From: Christiangramia lutea
Lineage (GTDB): Bacteria; Bacteroidota; Bacteroidia; Flavobacteriales; Flavobacteriaceae
DNA: 64,000 nucleotides
NCBI RefSeq assembly: GCF_022489035.1
Contig: NZ_JAKVTV010000003.1
Location: 62,001 to 126,000 of the forward strand
Direction: 5' to 3'
Part shown: piece after piece, positions 36,713 to 48,500 of the stretch
Layout of the letters: the number at the start of each line of letters is the position of its first letter
How positions within the stretch are numbered: the first letter of the stretch is position 1
The notes under the pieces: model-generated
Told to the model about the DNA's origin: nothing
Seen by the model: the letters and a program-made list of their open reading frames with translations, nothing else
Databases searched by the model: none
Program-made: the position numbers and the translations under genes

Positions 36713-36777
36713 CAAAGATTTTAAAATAAGCGGTTGTCAAAAGCTTGCTTTTGTAAAATTGCGTTTTTAAAATCAGT

Positions 36778-36795
36778 GTTCGGGGCCACCCGAAC
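36778..36795 (+). repeat. Hairpin between tRNA-Tyr and tRNA-Gly
   Basis: GTTCGGG GCCA CCCGAAC, a seven-base-pair perfect stem without a T tract; possibly a processing signal in the tRNA precursor. The rest of the spacer shows no gene. Confidence 0.5.
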
Positions 36796-36847
36796 GGATC
36801 ATCGAGCAAAGCGAGATAATCCAGAGACTTAGATCTGAAATGGAAAT

Positions 36848-36920
36848 GCGGGAGTAGCTCAGTTGGTAGAGCGTCAGCCTTCCAAGCTGAATGTCGCCGG
36901 TTCGAACCCGGTCTCCCGCT
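36848..36920 (+). tRNA. tRNA-Gly (TCC)
   Basis: 73 nt; acceptor GCGGGAG/CTCCCGC, anticodon loop CTTCCAA (TCC), T loop TTCGAAC. Confidence 0.95.
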
Positions 36921-37061
36921 CTAAATAAATTGAATCAGGATATTCCCCGGTCGTAGAATAGTTCAAATTTAAAGGTTTTTATTCCTTTTGTATTTTGAGC
37001 TGTTTATTAGGTTATCTAATAATGGGTTATCTCGGCAGTATTACCTCGGTCCTGATCTTTT

Positions 37062-37085
37062 CCATAAACCCTTGTAGGTTTATGG
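37062..37085 (+). repeat. Hairpin between tRNA-Gly and tRNA-Thr(GGT)
   Basis: CCATAAACC / GGTTTATGG with a six-base loop, nine base pairs. Not followed by a strong T tract; role unknown. The 36921-37115 spacer shows no gene. Confidence 0.55.
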
Positions 37086-37115
37086 TTATTGCTGTTTAAA
37101 ACAGTCAATTGTCTG

Positions 37116-37187
37116 GCCGACGTAGCTCAGGGGTAGAGCGTTTCCTTGGTAAGGAAGAGGTCACGGGTTCAATTCCCGTCGTTGGCT
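37116..37187 (+). tRNA. tRNA-Thr (GGT)
   Basis: 72 nt; acceptor GCCGACG/CGTTGGC (one G-T pair), anticodon loop TTGGTAA (GGT), T loop TTCAATT. It lies 57 bases before tuf. Confidence 0.95.
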
Positions 37188-37244
37188 CTAGTTTTGTATA
37201 AAATTGAACACTAATATATAACTAAGATTAAATAAGTATTAATT

Positions 37245-38432
37245 ATGGCAAAGGAAACTTATGATCGTTCCAAACCGCACCTAAATATTGGTACAATTGG
37301 ACACGTAGATCACGGAAAAACTACTTTAACTGCAGCTATTACTAAAGTATTAGCTGAAGCTGGATATTCAGAAGCTAGTGCGTTCGATCAAATCGACAAC
37401 GCTCCAGAAGAAAAAGAAAGAGGTATTACTATTAACTCTTCTCACGTAGAGTATGCGACTGCAAATCGTCACTACGCTCACGTTGACTGTCCTGGTCACG
37501 CCGATTATGTTAAGAACATGGTAACTGGTGCTGCTCAGATGGACGGTGCTATCCTTGTTGTAGCTGCGACTGATGGTCCTATGCCACAAACTCGTGAGCA
37601 CATCCTTCTTGGACGCCAGGTTGGTATTCCAAGAATCGTTGTATTCTTGAATAAAGTTGACCTTGTTGATGATGAGGAGCTTTTAGAGCTTGTTGAAATG
37701 GAAGTAAGAGATCTTCTTTCTTTCTACGAGTATGATGGTGACAATGGTCCTGTAATTTCAGGTTCTGCGCTTGGAGCTCTAGAAGGAGATGAAAAATGGT
37801 CTAAGACCGTTCTTGATCTTATGGAAGCTGTAGATGAGTGGATTGAACTTCCTCAGCGTGATGTAGATAAAGACTTCTTGATGCCTATCGAAGATGTATT
37901 CTCTATTACAGGTCGTGGTACTGTTGCAACTGGGCGTATCGAGACTGGTGTTGCTAACACTGGAGATCCTGTAGAGATTATTGGTATGGGAGCTGGAAAA
38001 CTTACTTCTACTATTACTGGAGTTGAGATGTTCCGTAAGATCCTAGATAGAGGTGAAGCTGGAGATAACGTTGGTATTCTTCTAAGAGGTATTGAAAAGA
38101 CTCAGATCTCAAGAGGTATGGTAATTACCAAGCCTGGATCTGTAACTCCTCACGCTAAATTCAAAGCAGAGGTTTATATCCTTAAGAAAGAAGAAGGTGG
38201 ACGTCACACTCCATTCCACAATAACTACCGTCCGCAGTTCTACGTACGTACAACAGACGTAACTGGAACTATCAATCTTCCTGATGGAGTTGAGATGGTA
38301 ATGCCTGGTGATAACCTTACTATTACAGTAGAGCTTATCCAGCCAATTGCAATGAATGTTGGTCTACGTTTCGCTATCCGTGAAGGTGGTAGAACTGTAG
38401 GTGCTGGTCAGGTAACTGAGATTCTAGACTAA
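37245..38432 (+). CDS. tuf: Elongation factor Tu
   Basis: 395 residues. GTPase domain with G1 GHVDHGKT, G2 region RGITI, G3 DCPGHADY, G4 NKVD and G5 SGSAL; domains 2 and 3 follow ([18 protein letters not shown]). Delivers aminoacyl-tRNA to the ribosome. The gene lies downstream of four tRNA genes and upstream of tRNA-Trp-secE-nusG. Its coding strand uses strongly biased, codon-optimised triplets typical of highly expressed genes. Confidence 0.99.
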   Translation: MAKETYDRSKPHLNIGTIGHVDHGKTTLTAAITKVLAEAGYSEASAFDQIDNAPEEKERGITINSSHVEYATANRHYAHVDCPGHADYVKNMVTGAAQMDGAILVVAATDGPMPQTREHILLGRQVGIPRIVVFLNKVDLVDDEELLELVEMEVRDLLSFYEYDGDNGPVISGSALGALEGDEKWSKTVLDLMEAVDEWIELPQRDVDKDFLMPIEDVFSITGRGTVATGRIETGVANTGDPVEIIGMGAGKLTSTITGVEMFRKILDRGEAGDNVGILLRGIEKTQISRGMVITKPGSVTPHAKFKAEVYILKKEEGGRHTPFHNNYRPQFYVRTTDVTGTINLPDGVEMVMPGDNLTITVELIQPIAMNVGLRFAIREGGRTVGAGQVTEILD

Positions 38433-38451
38433 GAATCATCTTAATATATAA

Positions 38452-38478
38452 AGGTATCCCGTGAGGAGCGGGGTACCT
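38452..38478 (+). terminator. Hairpin between tuf and tRNA-Trp
   Basis: Stem AGGTATCCCG / CGGGGTACCT (one T-G pair), seven-base loop. The following T content is modest, so it may be a partial terminator or an RNase processing site. Confidence 0.6.
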
Positions 38479-38490
38479 TCACTTATATTT

Positions 38491-38563
38491 ACGGGTTTAG
38501 CTCAGTTGGTAGAGCACTGGTCTCCAAAACCAGGTGTCGGGAGTTCGAGCCTCTCAACCCGTG
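38491..38563 (+). tRNA. tRNA-Trp (CCA)
   Basis: 73 nt; acceptor ACGGGTT/AACCCGT, anticodon loop CTCCAAA (CCA), T loop TTCGAGC. Lies 19 bases before secE. Confidence 0.95.
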
Positions 38564-38582
38564 CAAATATTTTTTTTGAAAA

Positions 38583-38780
38583 ATGGCAGGAATTGGTAAT
38601 TACATATCAGAATCATATAACGAGTTAAGAAACCACGTTACCTGGACAAGCTGGTCTGAAGCGCAAAGGCTTACAGTGCTTGTAGCTGTGTTCTCGATTA
38701 TTTTTTCATTAGCAATTTGGGGTGTTGATACGCTTTTTAGTGGAGCTATCGAGCAATACTTCGAATGGGTTAAATCATAA
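38583..38780 (+). CDS. secE: Preprotein translocase subunit SecE
   Basis: 65 residues, the short bacterial form with one membrane segment (about 31-54, TVLVAVFSIIFSLAIWGV) after an amphipathic helix (YNELRNHVTWTSWSEAQRL). Stabilises SecY in the export channel. Position between tRNA-Trp and nusG is the usual one. Confidence 0.96.
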   Translation: MAGIGNYISESYNELRNHVTWTSWSEAQRLTVLVAVFSIIFSLAIWGVDTLFSGAIEQYFEWVKS

Positions 38781-38791
38781 TTAAAATAGCG

Positions 38792-39343
38792 ATGGCAGAA
38801 GCAAAGGAAAAAAAATGGTATGTGGTTCGTGCCGTTAGCGGACAAGAGAATAAGGTTAAGGACTATATAGAGAAGGAGATTTCTCACCAGGGTCTTGAAG
38901 ATTTTGTGGATCAGGTTTTAGTTCCTACAGAAAAAGTGATTCAAATTCGTAACGGAAAGAAAGTGAACAAAGAACGTGTTTACTTTCCTGGTTATGTAAT
39001 GATACAGGCGAATATTGCCGGAGAGATTCCTCATATTATTAAAGGAATTAATGGAGTTATTGGATTTCTGGGTGAAACTAAAGGAGGAGATCCTGTGCCA
39101 CTTAGGAAATCTGAAGTGAACAGAATGTTAGGGAAAGTAGATGAACTTTCTGTGAAAGCTGATAATGTTGCAATTCCGTTCACAATAGGGGAGACTATTA
39201 AAGTTATTGACGGACCGTTCAATGGGTTTAATGGCACAGTGGAGAAGATAAATGAAGAAAAGCGAAAGCTAGAGGTAATGGTGAAGATTTTCGGAAGAAA
39301 AACTCCACTTGAGCTTAGCTATATGCAAGTAGAAAAAGTTTAA
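38792..39343 (+). CDS. nusG: Transcription termination/antitermination factor NusG
   Basis: 183 residues. NGN domain (KKWYVVRAVSGQENKVKDYIE, later FPGYVMIQ) and a C-terminal KOW domain (GETIKVIDGPFNGFNGTVEKI). Binds RNA polymerase and couples transcription with ribosomes or Rho. Eleven bases after secE, same transcript. Confidence 0.97.
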   Translation: MAEAKEKKWYVVRAVSGQENKVKDYIEKEISHQGLEDFVDQVLVPTEKVIQIRNGKKVNKERVYFPGYVMIQANIAGEIPHIIKGINGVIGFLGETKGGDPVPLRKSEVNRMLGKVDELSVKADNVAIPFTIGETIKVIDGPFNGFNGTVEKINEEKRKLEVMVKIFGRKTPLELSYMQVEKV

Positions 39344-39416
39344 TAATAACTGTTACATATTTTTTGATTGTTTTTTAAGCTTCCACTCAACAAACGATCA
39401 TTTAAAAATTTGAAAA

Positions 39417-39854
39417 ATGGCAAAAGAAGTAAGTAAAGTTGTAAAACTACAAGTTCGCGGAGGTGCTGCTAACCCATCACCACCAGTTGGACCTGCTTTA
39501 GGTGCTGCCGGAGTGAACATCATGGAATTCTGTAAGCAATTCAATGGTAGAACTCAGGATAAGCAAGGAAAGGTACTTCCAGTTGCAATTACTGTGTATT
39601 CAGATAAGTCTTTTGATTTTGTGATCAAGACTCCACCTGCAGCAGTACAATTGATGGAAGCGGCGAAGACTAAAAAAGGTTCTGGTGAGCCGAACAGAAA
39701 AAAAGTAGCTAGTGTTTCTTGGGATCAGGTTAAAGCGATTGCAGAAGACAAGATGCAGGATCTTAACGCATTTACTGTAGAGTCTGCAATGAAAATGGTT
39801 GCCGGAACAGCTCGTTCGATGGGAATAACTGTAAAAGGTAATGCACCGTTTTAA
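39417..39854 (+). CDS. rplK: 50S ribosomal protein uL11
   Basis: 145 residues. [27 protein letters not shown] is the usual L11 opening, and the C-terminal rRNA-binding domain ends [10 protein letters not shown]. Part of the GTPase-associated centre. It lies 73 bases after nusG and 19 before rplA. Confidence 0.98.
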   Translation: MAKEVSKVVKLQVRGGAANPSPPVGPALGAAGVNIMEFCKQFNGRTQDKQGKVLPVAITVYSDKSFDFVIKTPPAAVQLMEAAKTKKGSGEPNRKKVASVSWDQVKAIAEDKMQDLNAFTVESAMKMVAGTARSMGITVKGNAPF

Positions 39855-39873
39855 TCCAAAAAGATATTAAGAA

Positions 39874-40572
39874 ATGGCAAAATTAACTAAAAAGCAAAAA
39901 GAAGCTCAGTCTAAGATTGAGAGCGGCAAGACTTATACAGTTGCCGAAGCTTCAGCTTTGATAAAAGAAGTTTCCAACGAAAACTTTGACGCTTCTGTAG
40001 ATCTTGCAGTTCGTTTGAACGTAGATCCACGTAAAGCTAATCAGATGGTAAGAGGGGTTGTAACTCTTCCTCACGGAACTGGTAAGGATGTTAAGGTTTT
40101 GGCTCTTGTAACTCCAGATAAGGAAGAAGAGGCTAAAGAAGCTGGTGCAGATTACGTTGGATTAGATGAATACCTGGATAAGATCAAAGGAGGTTGGACA
40201 GATGTTGATGTGATCATCACTATGCCAAGCGTTATGGGTAAACTTGGGCCGCTAGGACGAGTTCTAGGACCAAGAGGTTTAATGCCTAACCCAAAGACCG
40301 GTACTGTAACTATGGATATCGCAAAAGCGGTTTCTGATGTGAAAGCTGGTAAGATCGACTTTAAGGTTGACAAAACTGGAATTGTACACGCTGCTGTTGG
40401 AAAAGCATCTTTCGATGCTGAGAAAATCGCAGGTAACGCAAGAGAATTATTAACTACGCTGGTAAAATTGAAACCTCAGGCAGCTAAAGGTGTTTATATA
40501 AAGAGTATTTATATGACCACTACTATGAGCCCGAGTGTAGCAATAGATACTAAAAGGTTTACTGAGCAATAA
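39874..40572 (+). CDS. rplA: 50S ribosomal protein uL1
   Basis: 232 residues, full length, with the L1 signature around [35 protein letters not shown]. Forms the L1 stalk; in many bacteria also represses its own operon by binding the rplK leader. I did not find a convincing mimic site here. Confidence 0.98.
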   Translation: MAKLTKKQKEAQSKIESGKTYTVAEASALIKEVSNENFDASVDLAVRLNVDPRKANQMVRGVVTLPHGTGKDVKVLALVTPDKEEEAKEAGADYVGLDEYLDKIKGGWTDVDVIITMPSVMGKLGPLGRVLGPRGLMPNPKTGTVTMDIAKAVSDVKAGKIDFKVDKTGIVHAAVGKASFDAEKIAGNARELLTTLVKLKPQAAKGVYIKSIYMTTTMSPSVAIDTKRFTEQ

Positions 40573-40581
40573 TTTAAGATT

Positions 40582-41103
40582 ATGACAAGAGAAGAGAAAT
40601 CACAAGTTATAGAAGATTTAACTGCCCAGTTAGCCGGAACTTCAACTATCTATTTGGCTGACATTTCTGGCCTGGACGCTGGAACCACTTCTAACTTACG
40701 TAGAGCTTGCTTTAAAGCTGATGTAAAGTTATCGGTAGTTAAAAATACATTGCTTGCTAAAGCTATGGATGCTGCAGATAAAGATTTTGCAGACCTTCCA
40801 TCAGTTTTAAAAGGCAATACCTCAATCATGCTTTCTGAAACCGGAAATGCTCCGGCGAAAGTGATCAAGGAATTTAGAAAGAAATCTGATAAACCTCTAC
40901 TAAAAGGAGCTTTTGTAGAAGAAGCTGTATATGTAGGTGATGACTACCTTGAAACGCTTGTTAATATCAAGTCTAAAGAGGAAGTTATCGGGGATATTGT
41001 TGGGTTACTTCAATCTCCTGCTAAGAATGTTGTTTCTGCGCTTAAATCAGGTGGAGGAAAACTTGCAGGAATCCTTAAGACTCTTTCAGAAAAAGAGGGA
41101 TAA
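40582..41103 (+). CDS. rplJ: 50S ribosomal protein uL10
   Basis: 173 residues. Rossmann-like N-terminal domain binding 23S rRNA (REEKSQVIEDLTAQLAGTSTIYLADISGL), C-terminal helix that anchors L7/L12 dimers. Nine bases after rplA. Confidence 0.97.
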   Translation: MTREEKSQVIEDLTAQLAGTSTIYLADISGLDAGTTSNLRRACFKADVKLSVVKNTLLAKAMDAADKDFADLPSVLKGNTSIMLSETGNAPAKVIKEFRKKSDKPLLKGAFVEEAVYVGDDYLETLVNIKSKEEVIGDIVGLLQSPAKNVVSALKSGGGKLAGILKTLSEKEG

Positions 41104-41160
41104 AATAGTACGCACTTTTTAACAATTATATATTAAAGAACTTTTTAAAAACGATAGAAA

Positions 41161-41535
41161 ATGGCAGATTTAAAAGATTTCGCAGAACAATTAGTTAATC
41201 TTACTGTAAAAGAAGTAAACGAATTAGCTGATATTTTAAAAGAAGAATATGGTATCGAACCTGCTGCTGCTGCAGTAGCTGTTGCTGGCGGTGCTGCTGG
41301 TGGTGGTGAAGAAGCTGAAGAGCAAACTGAATTCGACGTAATTCTTAAAGCTCCGGGTGGATCTAAGCTTGCAGTAGTTAAACTTGTAAAAGAACTTACT
41401 GGACTAGGTCTTAAAGACGCTAAAGAATTAGTAGATGGTGCTCCAAAACCAGTAAAAGAAGGAGTAGCTAAAGACGAAGCAGAAGCTCTTAAAAAGCAAT
41501 TAGAAGAAGCAGGAGCTGAGGTTGAGCTTAAATAA
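41161..41535 (+). CDS. rplL: 50S ribosomal protein bL7/bL12
   Basis: 124 residues: N-terminal dimer helix, Ala/Gly-rich hinge ([15 protein letters not shown]), C-terminal factor-binding domain ([34 protein letters not shown]). Acidic as expected. Followed by a long hairpin before rpoB. Confidence 0.98.
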   Translation: MADLKDFAEQLVNLTVKEVNELADILKEEYGIEPAAAAVAVAGGAAGGGEEAEEQTEFDVILKAPGGSKLAVVKLVKELTGLGLKDAKELVDGAPKPVKEGVAKDEAEALKKQLEEAGAEVELK

Positions 41536-41559
41536 GCTTAACACAAGCAATATTATTTA

Positions 41560-41597
41560 GGTTTAGACCTCAGGAATTACTCCTGGAGGTCTAAACC
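41560..41597 (+). promoter_or_regulatory. Long hairpin between rplL and rpoB, candidate attenuator or RNase III site
   Basis: GGTTTAGACCTCAGGA pairs with TCCTGGAGGTCTAAACC through 16 base pairs with one bulged G and a short loop. No U-tract follows, so full termination is unlikely. E. coli has an attenuator and RNase III site at this place. Confidence 0.65.
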
Positions 41598-41667
41598 ATT
41601 TTGCGTATATGAAACCTAAGGTTTAAAAGCGCAGCATTTTTTATATAAATTATAATCCCGTCCATTG

Positions 41668-44600
41668 ATGTTAGCAAAGCAAACTGAAAGATTGAGTTTC
41701 TCTTCTGTTAAGAATAAGCCTGCTTATCCGGACTTTCTGGATCTGCAGATTAAGTCTTTTCAGGACTTCTTTCAATTAGAGACAAAATCAGAAGAGCGGG
41801 GAAATGAAGGTCTTTACAACACCTTCCTAGAAAACTTCCCCATTACGGACACCCGTAATCAATTTGTACTAGAATTCTTAGATTATTTTGTGGACCCGCC
41901 AAGATACTCCATCCAGGAGTGTATCGAACGCGGTTTGACCTACAGTGTACCGCTTAAGGCAAGACTTAAGTTATACTGTACCGACCCTGAACACGAAGAT
42001 TTTGAAACCATCGTACAGGACGTATACTTGGGAACTATCCCTTATATGACACCTAGCGGAACTTTCTGCATCAACGGTGCCGAGCGAGTAGTAGTATCTC
42101 AGCTACACCGTTCACCGGGGGTTTTCTTTGGACAGTCTTTCCATGCTAATGGAACTAAATTGTATTCAGCCCGTGTAATTCCTTTCAAAGGTTCATGGAT
42201 TGAATTTGCTACCGATATCAACAGCGTAATGTACGCGTATATCGATCGTAAGAAAAAATTACCTGTTACTACTCTTTTTCGTGCCATTGGATTTGAGCGT
42301 GATAAGGATATCCTTGAGATCTTTGACCTTGCAGAGGAGGTTAAAGTTTCTAAGACAGGACTTAAAAAATATCTTGGTCGTAAACTTGCGGCTAGAGTAC
42401 TTAACACATGGTATGAAGATTTCGTAGATGAAGATACTGGTGAAGTTGTTTCTATCGAGCGTAACGAGATCGTTCTGGACCGTGATACAGAACTTGAGAA
42501 AGATCACATAGAAGAAATTCTTGAAACCGGAAGTAAAACTATCCTTCTTCATAAAGAGGATAACCAGACCGGGGACTATGCGATCATTCATAATACATTA
42601 CAAAAAGATCCTACCAACTCTGAAAAGGAAGCGGTAGAACATATCTATCGTCAGCTTCGTAATGCTGAACCGCCAGATGAGGAAACTGCTCGTGGAATTA
42701 TCGACAAGCTTTTCTTTTCAGATCAGCGTTACAGCCTTGGAGAAGTTGGTAGATATAGAATGAACAAGAAACTTGGTCTTGATGTTGAAATGGATAAGCA
42801 GGTGCTTACCAAGGTAGATATCATCACCATTGTTAAATATTTAATCGAGCTTATTAATTCTAAAGCTGAGATCGATGATATTGATCACTTATCTAACCGT
42901 CGCGTTAGAACTGTAGGTGAGCAATTATCTCAGCAATTCGGTGTTGGTCTTGCGCGTATGGCAAGAACGATCCGTGAGAGAATGAACGTTCGTGATAACG
43001 AGGTGTTTACACCGATAGATTTGATCAACGCGAAGACACTTTCTTCTGTGATCAACTCTTTCTTCGGAACAAACCAGTTATCTCAGTTCATGGATCAGAC
43101 TAACCCTCTCGCAGAGATCACGCATAAGCGTAGACTTTCAGCGTTAGGACCAGGTGGTCTATCCAGAGAAAGAGCAGGTTTCGAGGTACGTGATGTTCAC
43201 TATACTCACTACGGAAGACTTTGCCCGATTGAAACTCCTGAAGGTCCGAACATTGGTCTTATTTCTTCACTTTCTGTTTATGCAAAAGTGAACGGCATGG
43301 GATTCATTGAAACTCCTTACCGAAGTGTAACAGACGGTAAGATCAACATTTCAGAAGAGCCAATCTATCTGAGTGCTGAAGAGGAAGAAGGTAAGAAGAT
43401 TGCTCAGGCGAATATCCCATTAAAGGATGACGGAACTATAGAAAGTGATCGTGTAATTGCACGTATGGAAGGTGACTTCCCGGTTGTGGATCCAAAAGAG
43501 GTTCATTATACCGATGTTGCTCCAAACCAGATCTCGTCTATTTCGGCTTCATTGATTCCATTCCTGGAACATGATGATGCGAACCGTGCACTGATGGGAT
43601 CCAACATGATGCGTCAGGCAGTACCGCTTTTAAGAACAGATTCTCCTATTGTTGGAACTGGTCTTGAAAGACAGGTAGCTACAGATTCTCGAGTATTGAT
43701 CAATGCTGAAGGAGAAGGAGAAGTAGAATATGTAGACGCTAATAAGATTATTATTAAGTACGATCGTACGGATGAGGAAAGAATGGTAAGTTTTGATGAT
43801 GATTCTAAAACTTATGACCTTATCAAATTCCGTAAGACTAACCAGGGAACCTGTATCAACCTGAAGCCAATCGTAAGTGTTGGTGACAGGGTAACTAAAG
43901 GTCAGGTACTTTGCCAGGGTTATGCTACTGAAGCAGGTGAACTTGCACTAGGTAGGAACATGAAGGTTGCCTTTATGCCTTGGAAAGGTTACAACTTTGA
44001 GGATGCGATCGTGATTTCAGAAAAAGTGGTTAGAGATGATATTTTCACCTCTATCCATATAGATGAGTACTCTCTTGAAGTAAGAGATACAAAACTAGGT
44101 AACGAAGAATTAACTAATGACATTCCAAACGTTTCTGAAGAGGCTACAAAAGACCTTGATGAGCATGGTATGATTAGAGTTGGTGCTGAAGTGAAGCCTG
44201 GTGATATTCTTATAGGTAAGATCACTCCTAAAGGGGAAAGCGATCCAACTCCGGAAGAAAAACTTTTACGTGCGATCTTTGGTGACAAAGCTGGTGATGT
44301 AAAAGATGCTTCTCTAAAAGCTTCTCCATCATTAAGTGGTGTGGTTATAAACAAGAAATTGTTCGCAAGAGCAATTAAAGATAAGCGTAAGAGAGCACAG
44401 GATAAAGAAGATGTTGCGGCATTAGAGAAGAAATACGATGCTAAATTCGCTAATCTTAAGGCTGAACTTGTTGAGAAACTTTTCGCTATTATAGGTGGAA
44501 AAACAGCTCAGGGAGTACAGAACGATCTTGGCGAAGAAGTAATGCCAAAAGGTAAGAAGTATACTCTTAAGATGCTGAACGCTGTAGACGATTACACTCA

Positions 44601-45480
44601 CTTAACTAGTGGAACATGGACTACAGATGATCATCTTAACGCTCTTGTTGCAGACCTTATCCACAACTATAAGATTAAAGAAAACGATCTTCAGGGTAAC
44701 CTGAGGAGAGAGAAATTCACCATTTCTGTTGGAGATGAACTTCCATCAGGAATTCTTAAACTGGCTAAAGTTTACATTGCTAAGAAACGTAAGCTGAAGG
44801 TTGGTGATAAGATGGCAGGACGTCACGGTAACAAGGGTATTGTTGCTAGAATCGTTCGTCAGGAAGATATGCCATTCCTTGAAGACGGAACTCCGGTAGA
44901 CATTGTGTTGAACCCACTTGGGGTACCATCACGTATGAACATCGGTCAGATCTACGAAACAGTTCTTGGATGGGCAGGACAGAAGAATGGTAAGAAATAT
45001 GCCACTCCTATTTTTGACGGTGCTACTATCGATGAGATCAATGAGCTTACCGATAAAGCAGGAATCCCAAGATACGGTCATACTCACCTTTATGATGGTG
45101 GAACCGGTGAGAGATTCGACCAGCGTGCAACTGTTGGTGTGATCTATATGCTTAAGCTTGGTCACATGATCGACGATAAGATGCACGCCAGATCTATCGG
45201 ACCATACTCACTTATTACTCAGCAGCCGCTTGGTGGTAAGGCACAATTTGGTGGTCAGAGATTTGGAGAGATGGAGGTTTGGGCTCTTGAAGCTTACGGA
45301 GCATCTAGTACTCTAAGAGAAATCTTAACCGTGAAGTCAGATGACGTGATCGGAAGAGCTAAAACTTATGAGGCTATTGTTAAAGGTGAGCCAATGCCAG
45401 AACCTGGATTGCCGGAATCTTTCAACGTACTTATGCACGAATTGAAAGGTCTAGGATTGGATATTAAACTTGAAGAATAA
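41668..45480 (+). CDS. rpoB: DNA-directed RNA polymerase subunit beta
   Basis: 1270 residues from ATG 41668 (a TTG lies one codon upstream). All main regions are visible: the rifampicin region [27 protein letters not shown], then [14 protein letters not shown], the [12 protein letters not shown] motif near the active site and the C-terminal [24 protein letters not shown]. Forms the catalytic core with beta'. Confidence 0.99.
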   Translation: MLAKQTERLSFSSVKNKPAYPDFLDLQIKSFQDFFQLETKSEERGNEGLYNTFLENFPITDTRNQFVLEFLDYFVDPPRYSIQECIERGLTYSVPLKARLKLYCTDPEHEDFETIVQDVYLGTIPYMTPSGTFCINGAERVVVSQLHRSPGVFFGQSFHANGTKLYSARVIPFKGSWIEFATDINSVMYAYIDRKKKLPVTTLFRAIGFERDKDILEIFDLAEEVKVSKTGLKKYLGRKLAARVLNTWYEDFVDEDTGEVVSIERNEIVLDRDTELEKDHIEEILETGSKTILLHKEDNQTGDYAIIHNTLQKDPTNSEKEAVEHIYRQLRNAEPPDEETARGIIDKLFFSDQRYSLGEVGRYRMNKKLGLDVEMDKQVLTKVDIITIVKYLIELINSKAEIDDIDHLSNRRVRTVGEQLSQQFGVGLARMARTIRERMNVRDNEVFTPIDLINAKTLSSVINSFFGTNQLSQFMDQTNPLAEITHKRRLSALGPGGLSRERAGFEVRDVHYTHYGRLCPIETPEGPNIGLISSLSVYAKVNGMGFIETPYRSVTDGKINISEEPIYLSAEEEEGKKIAQANIPLKDDGTIESDRVIARMEGDFPVVDPKEVHYTDVAPNQISSISASLIPFLEHDDANRALMGSNMMRQAVPLLRTDSPIVGTGLERQVATDSRVLINAEGEGEVEYVDANKIIIKYDRTDEERMVSFDDDSKTYDLIKFRKTNQGTCINLKPIVSVGDRVTKGQVLCQGYATEAGELALGRNMKVAFMPWKGYNFEDAIVISEKVVRDDIFTSIHIDEYSLEVRDTKLGNEELTNDIPNVSEEATKDLDEHGMIRVGAEVKPGDILIGKITPKGESDPTPEEKLLRAIFGDKAGDVKDASLKASPSLSGVVINKKLFARAIKDKRKRAQDKEDVAALEKKYDAKFANLKAELVEKLFAIIGGKTAQGVQNDLGEEVMPKGKKYTLKMLNAVDDYTHLTSGTWTTDDHLNALVADLIHNYKIKENDLQGNLRREKFTISVGDELPSGILKLAKVYIAKKRKLKVGDKMAGRHGNKGIVARIVRQEDMPFLEDGTPVDIVLNPLGVPSRMNIGQIYETVLGWAGQKNGKKYATPIFDGATIDEINELTDKAGIPRYGHTHLYDGGTGERFDQRATVGVIYMLKLGHMIDDKMHARSIGPYSLITQQPLGGKAQFGGQRFGEMEVWALEAYGASSTLREILTVKSDDVIGRAKTYEAIVKGEPMPEPGLPESFNVLMHELKGLGLDIKLEE

Positions 45481-45493
45481 AAAAATAGTTTGT

Positions 45494-45549
45494 AGTATTC
45501 AGTAGCTAGTCTGCAGTGACTTTCTACTGAATACTCAATACTGAATACT
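45494..45549. repeat. Perfect 12-bp inverted repeat plus a third copy between rpoB and rpoC
   Basis: AGTATTCAGTAG (45494-45505) and CTACTGAATACT (45524-45535) with an 18-base spacer; TACTGAATACT recurs at 45539-45549. It fills most of the 75-base gap. Confidence 0.85.
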
Positions 45550-45555
45550 ATAAGT

Positions 45556-48500
45556 ATGGCTAGAAATAATGATAAAAATACAGTACAGAGGTTCAACCAG
45601 ATCTCTATAGGTTTAGCTTCTCCAGAGTCTATCCTCGCGGAATCTCGTGGTGAAGTTCTTAAGCCTGAAACGATCAATTACCGTACGCACAAACCAGAGC
45701 GTGACGGATTGTTCTGTGAGCGTATTTTTGGTCCTGTAAAGGATTATGAGTGTGCCTGCGGAAAATATAAGAGAATTCGATACAAAGGGATCGTTTGTGA
45801 CCGTTGTGGTGTAGAAGTTACTGAAAAGAAGGTGCGTAGAGACCGTGTTGGTCACATCAACCTTGTTGTTCCTGTAGCTCATATCTGGTATTTCCGTTCT
45901 TTACCTAACAAAATTGGTTATTTGCTAGGTCTTCCTTCTAAGAAACTGGACATGATCATCTACTACGAAAGATATGTAGTGATCCAGCCAGGTAATGCGA
46001 AGAATGAAGAAGGGGAACCATTAAAGAAAATGGATTTCTTAACTGAAGAAGAGTATCTGAACATCTTAGATGAACTTCCTCAGGAAAATCAATATTTAGA
46101 AGACAGCGACCCAAACAAGTTTATCGCTAAGATGGGAGCTGAATGTCTTATCGAAATTCTTAAGAGAATCGATCTTGATGATCTTTCTTATGAATTGAGA
46201 CATAAGGCAAACAACGAAACTTCAAAGCAACGTAAAACTGAGGCTCTCAAGAGACTTCAGGTTGTGGAAGCACTTCGTGACGCAAACAAAAATCGTGAGA
46301 ACAACCCAGAGTGGATGATCATGAAGGTAGTACCGGTTATTCCACCGGAACTAAGACCTCTTGTACCTCTTGATGGTGGTCGTTTCGCGACTTCAGATTT
46401 AAACGATCTTTACCGTCGTGTAATTATTCGTAACAACCGTCTGAAAAGATTAATGGAGATCAAAGCTCCTGAAGTAATTTTACGTAACGAGAAACGTATG
46501 CTTCAGGAATCTGTGGATTCATTATTCGATAATACTAGAAAATCATCAGCAGTTAAGACTGACTCTAACCGTCCGCTTAAATCCCTTTCAGATTCATTGA
46601 AAGGTAAGCAAGGACGTTTCCGTCAAAACCTGCTTGGTAAACGTGTGGATTATTCTGCGCGTTCGGTAATCGTTGTAGGACCAGAATTGAAAATGTTCGA
46701 GTGTGGTCTTCCAAAGAACATGGCAGCTGAACTTTACAAGCCTTTTATCATCAGAAAACTGATCGAAAGAGGTATCGTAAAAACAGTGAAGTCTGCGAAG
46801 AAGATTATCGATAAGAAAGAACCTGTAGTTTGGGATATACTAGAGAACGTATTAAAAGGACATCCGGTATTATTGAACCGTGCTCCTACGCTTCACCGTC
46901 TGGGTATCCAGGCATTCCAGCCTAAACTTATTGAAGGTAAGGCAATTCAGCTTCACCCGCTTGCGTGTACTGCATTCAACGCAGATTTCGATGGTGACCA
47001 GATGGCGGTGCATTTACCTCTTGGGCCAGAAGCTATTCTGGAAGCACAGCTATTGATGCTTGCTTCTCATAACATATTGAACCCTGCAAATGGTTCTCCT
47101 ATTACAGTACCATCTCAGGATATGGTACTTGGTCTTTACTATATGACCAAGCACAAGAAATCTACAGATGAGGAAACTGTAAAAGGTGAAGGGCTAACTT
47201 TCTATTCTGCGGAAGAGCTTGTAATTGCTTACAACCAGAAGAGAGTAGATCTTAATGCAGGAATCAAGATTAGAACCAAAGATTATAATGAGGCAGGTGA
47301 ATTAGTTTACCAGATTATTGAAACTACTGTTGGTAGAGTATTGTTCAACGAAGCAGTACCAGAAAAAGCAGGATATATCAATGAGGTATTAACTAAGAAA
47401 TCTCTTCGTGAGATCATTGGTAAGATTCTTAAAATTACCAGTGTACCAGAAACTTCTGAGTTCCTTGACCAGATCAAGCAACTTGGTTACGGATTCGCAT
47501 TCCGTGGAGGACTTTCTTTCAGCCTAGGTGATATTATCATCCCTGAAGAGAAACAATCTATGATCGATGAAGCTAACGAGCAGGTTGAAGGTATCATTGG
47601 TAACTATAATATGGGGCTTATTACCAATAATGAACGTTATAACCAGGTAATTGACATTTGGACTTCGACCAACGCTGGTCTAACTGAATTGGCTATGAAG
47701 CGAATTCGTGAAGACAAGCAAGGATTCAACTCTGTATATATGATGCTTGATTCTGGTGCGCGTGGTTCGAAAGAGCAGATCCGTCAGTTAACAGGTATGC
47801 GTGGTCTTATGGCCAAGCCGAAGAAATCGAATTCTGGTGGTGGTGAAATTATCGAAAACCCGATTCTTTCTAACTTTAAGGAGGGTCTTTCGATTCTTGA
47901 ATACTTTATCTCTACTCACGGTGCTCGTAAAGGTCTTGCCGATACCGCACTTAAAACGGCCGATGCTGGTTACCTAACCCGTCGTCTGGTAGATGTATCT
48001 CAGGATGTGATCGTAAATGAAGATGACTGTGGAACTCTTAGAGGTGTTGAAGTTAGACCACTTAAGAAAAACGAAGAAATCGTAGAATCTTTAGGAGAAA
48101 GAATCCTTGGACGTATTTCCCTGAATGATGTTGTAAATCCATCAACAGATGAACTTCTTGTTGGTGCGAATGAAGAAATAACTGAAGAAATTGTTGCTAA
48201 GATAGAGGACGCGCCAATTGAGAGTGTTGAAGTACGTTCACCACTTACCTGTGAGGCGAAGAAAGGTATCTGTATCAAGTGTTACGGTAGAAACCTTGCA
48301 ACTAACAAGATCGTTCAAACAGGTGAAGCTGTTGGTGTTGTTGCTGCACAGTCTATTGGAGAGCCTGGTACACAGCTTACACTACGTACTTTCCACGTGG
48401 GTGGTATTGCAGGTAACATTTCTGAAGATAACAAACTTGAAGCTAAGTTTGATGGTATCGCTGAGATCGAAGATCTTAAAGTTGTTAAAGGTGAAGCCCC

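Noticed and set aside
36479-36715. 78-codon minus frame (GEQDSNLRSRKTTDLQS)
   Set aside because: Antisense to tRNA-Tyr; a well-known spurious protein caused by tRNA sequence.
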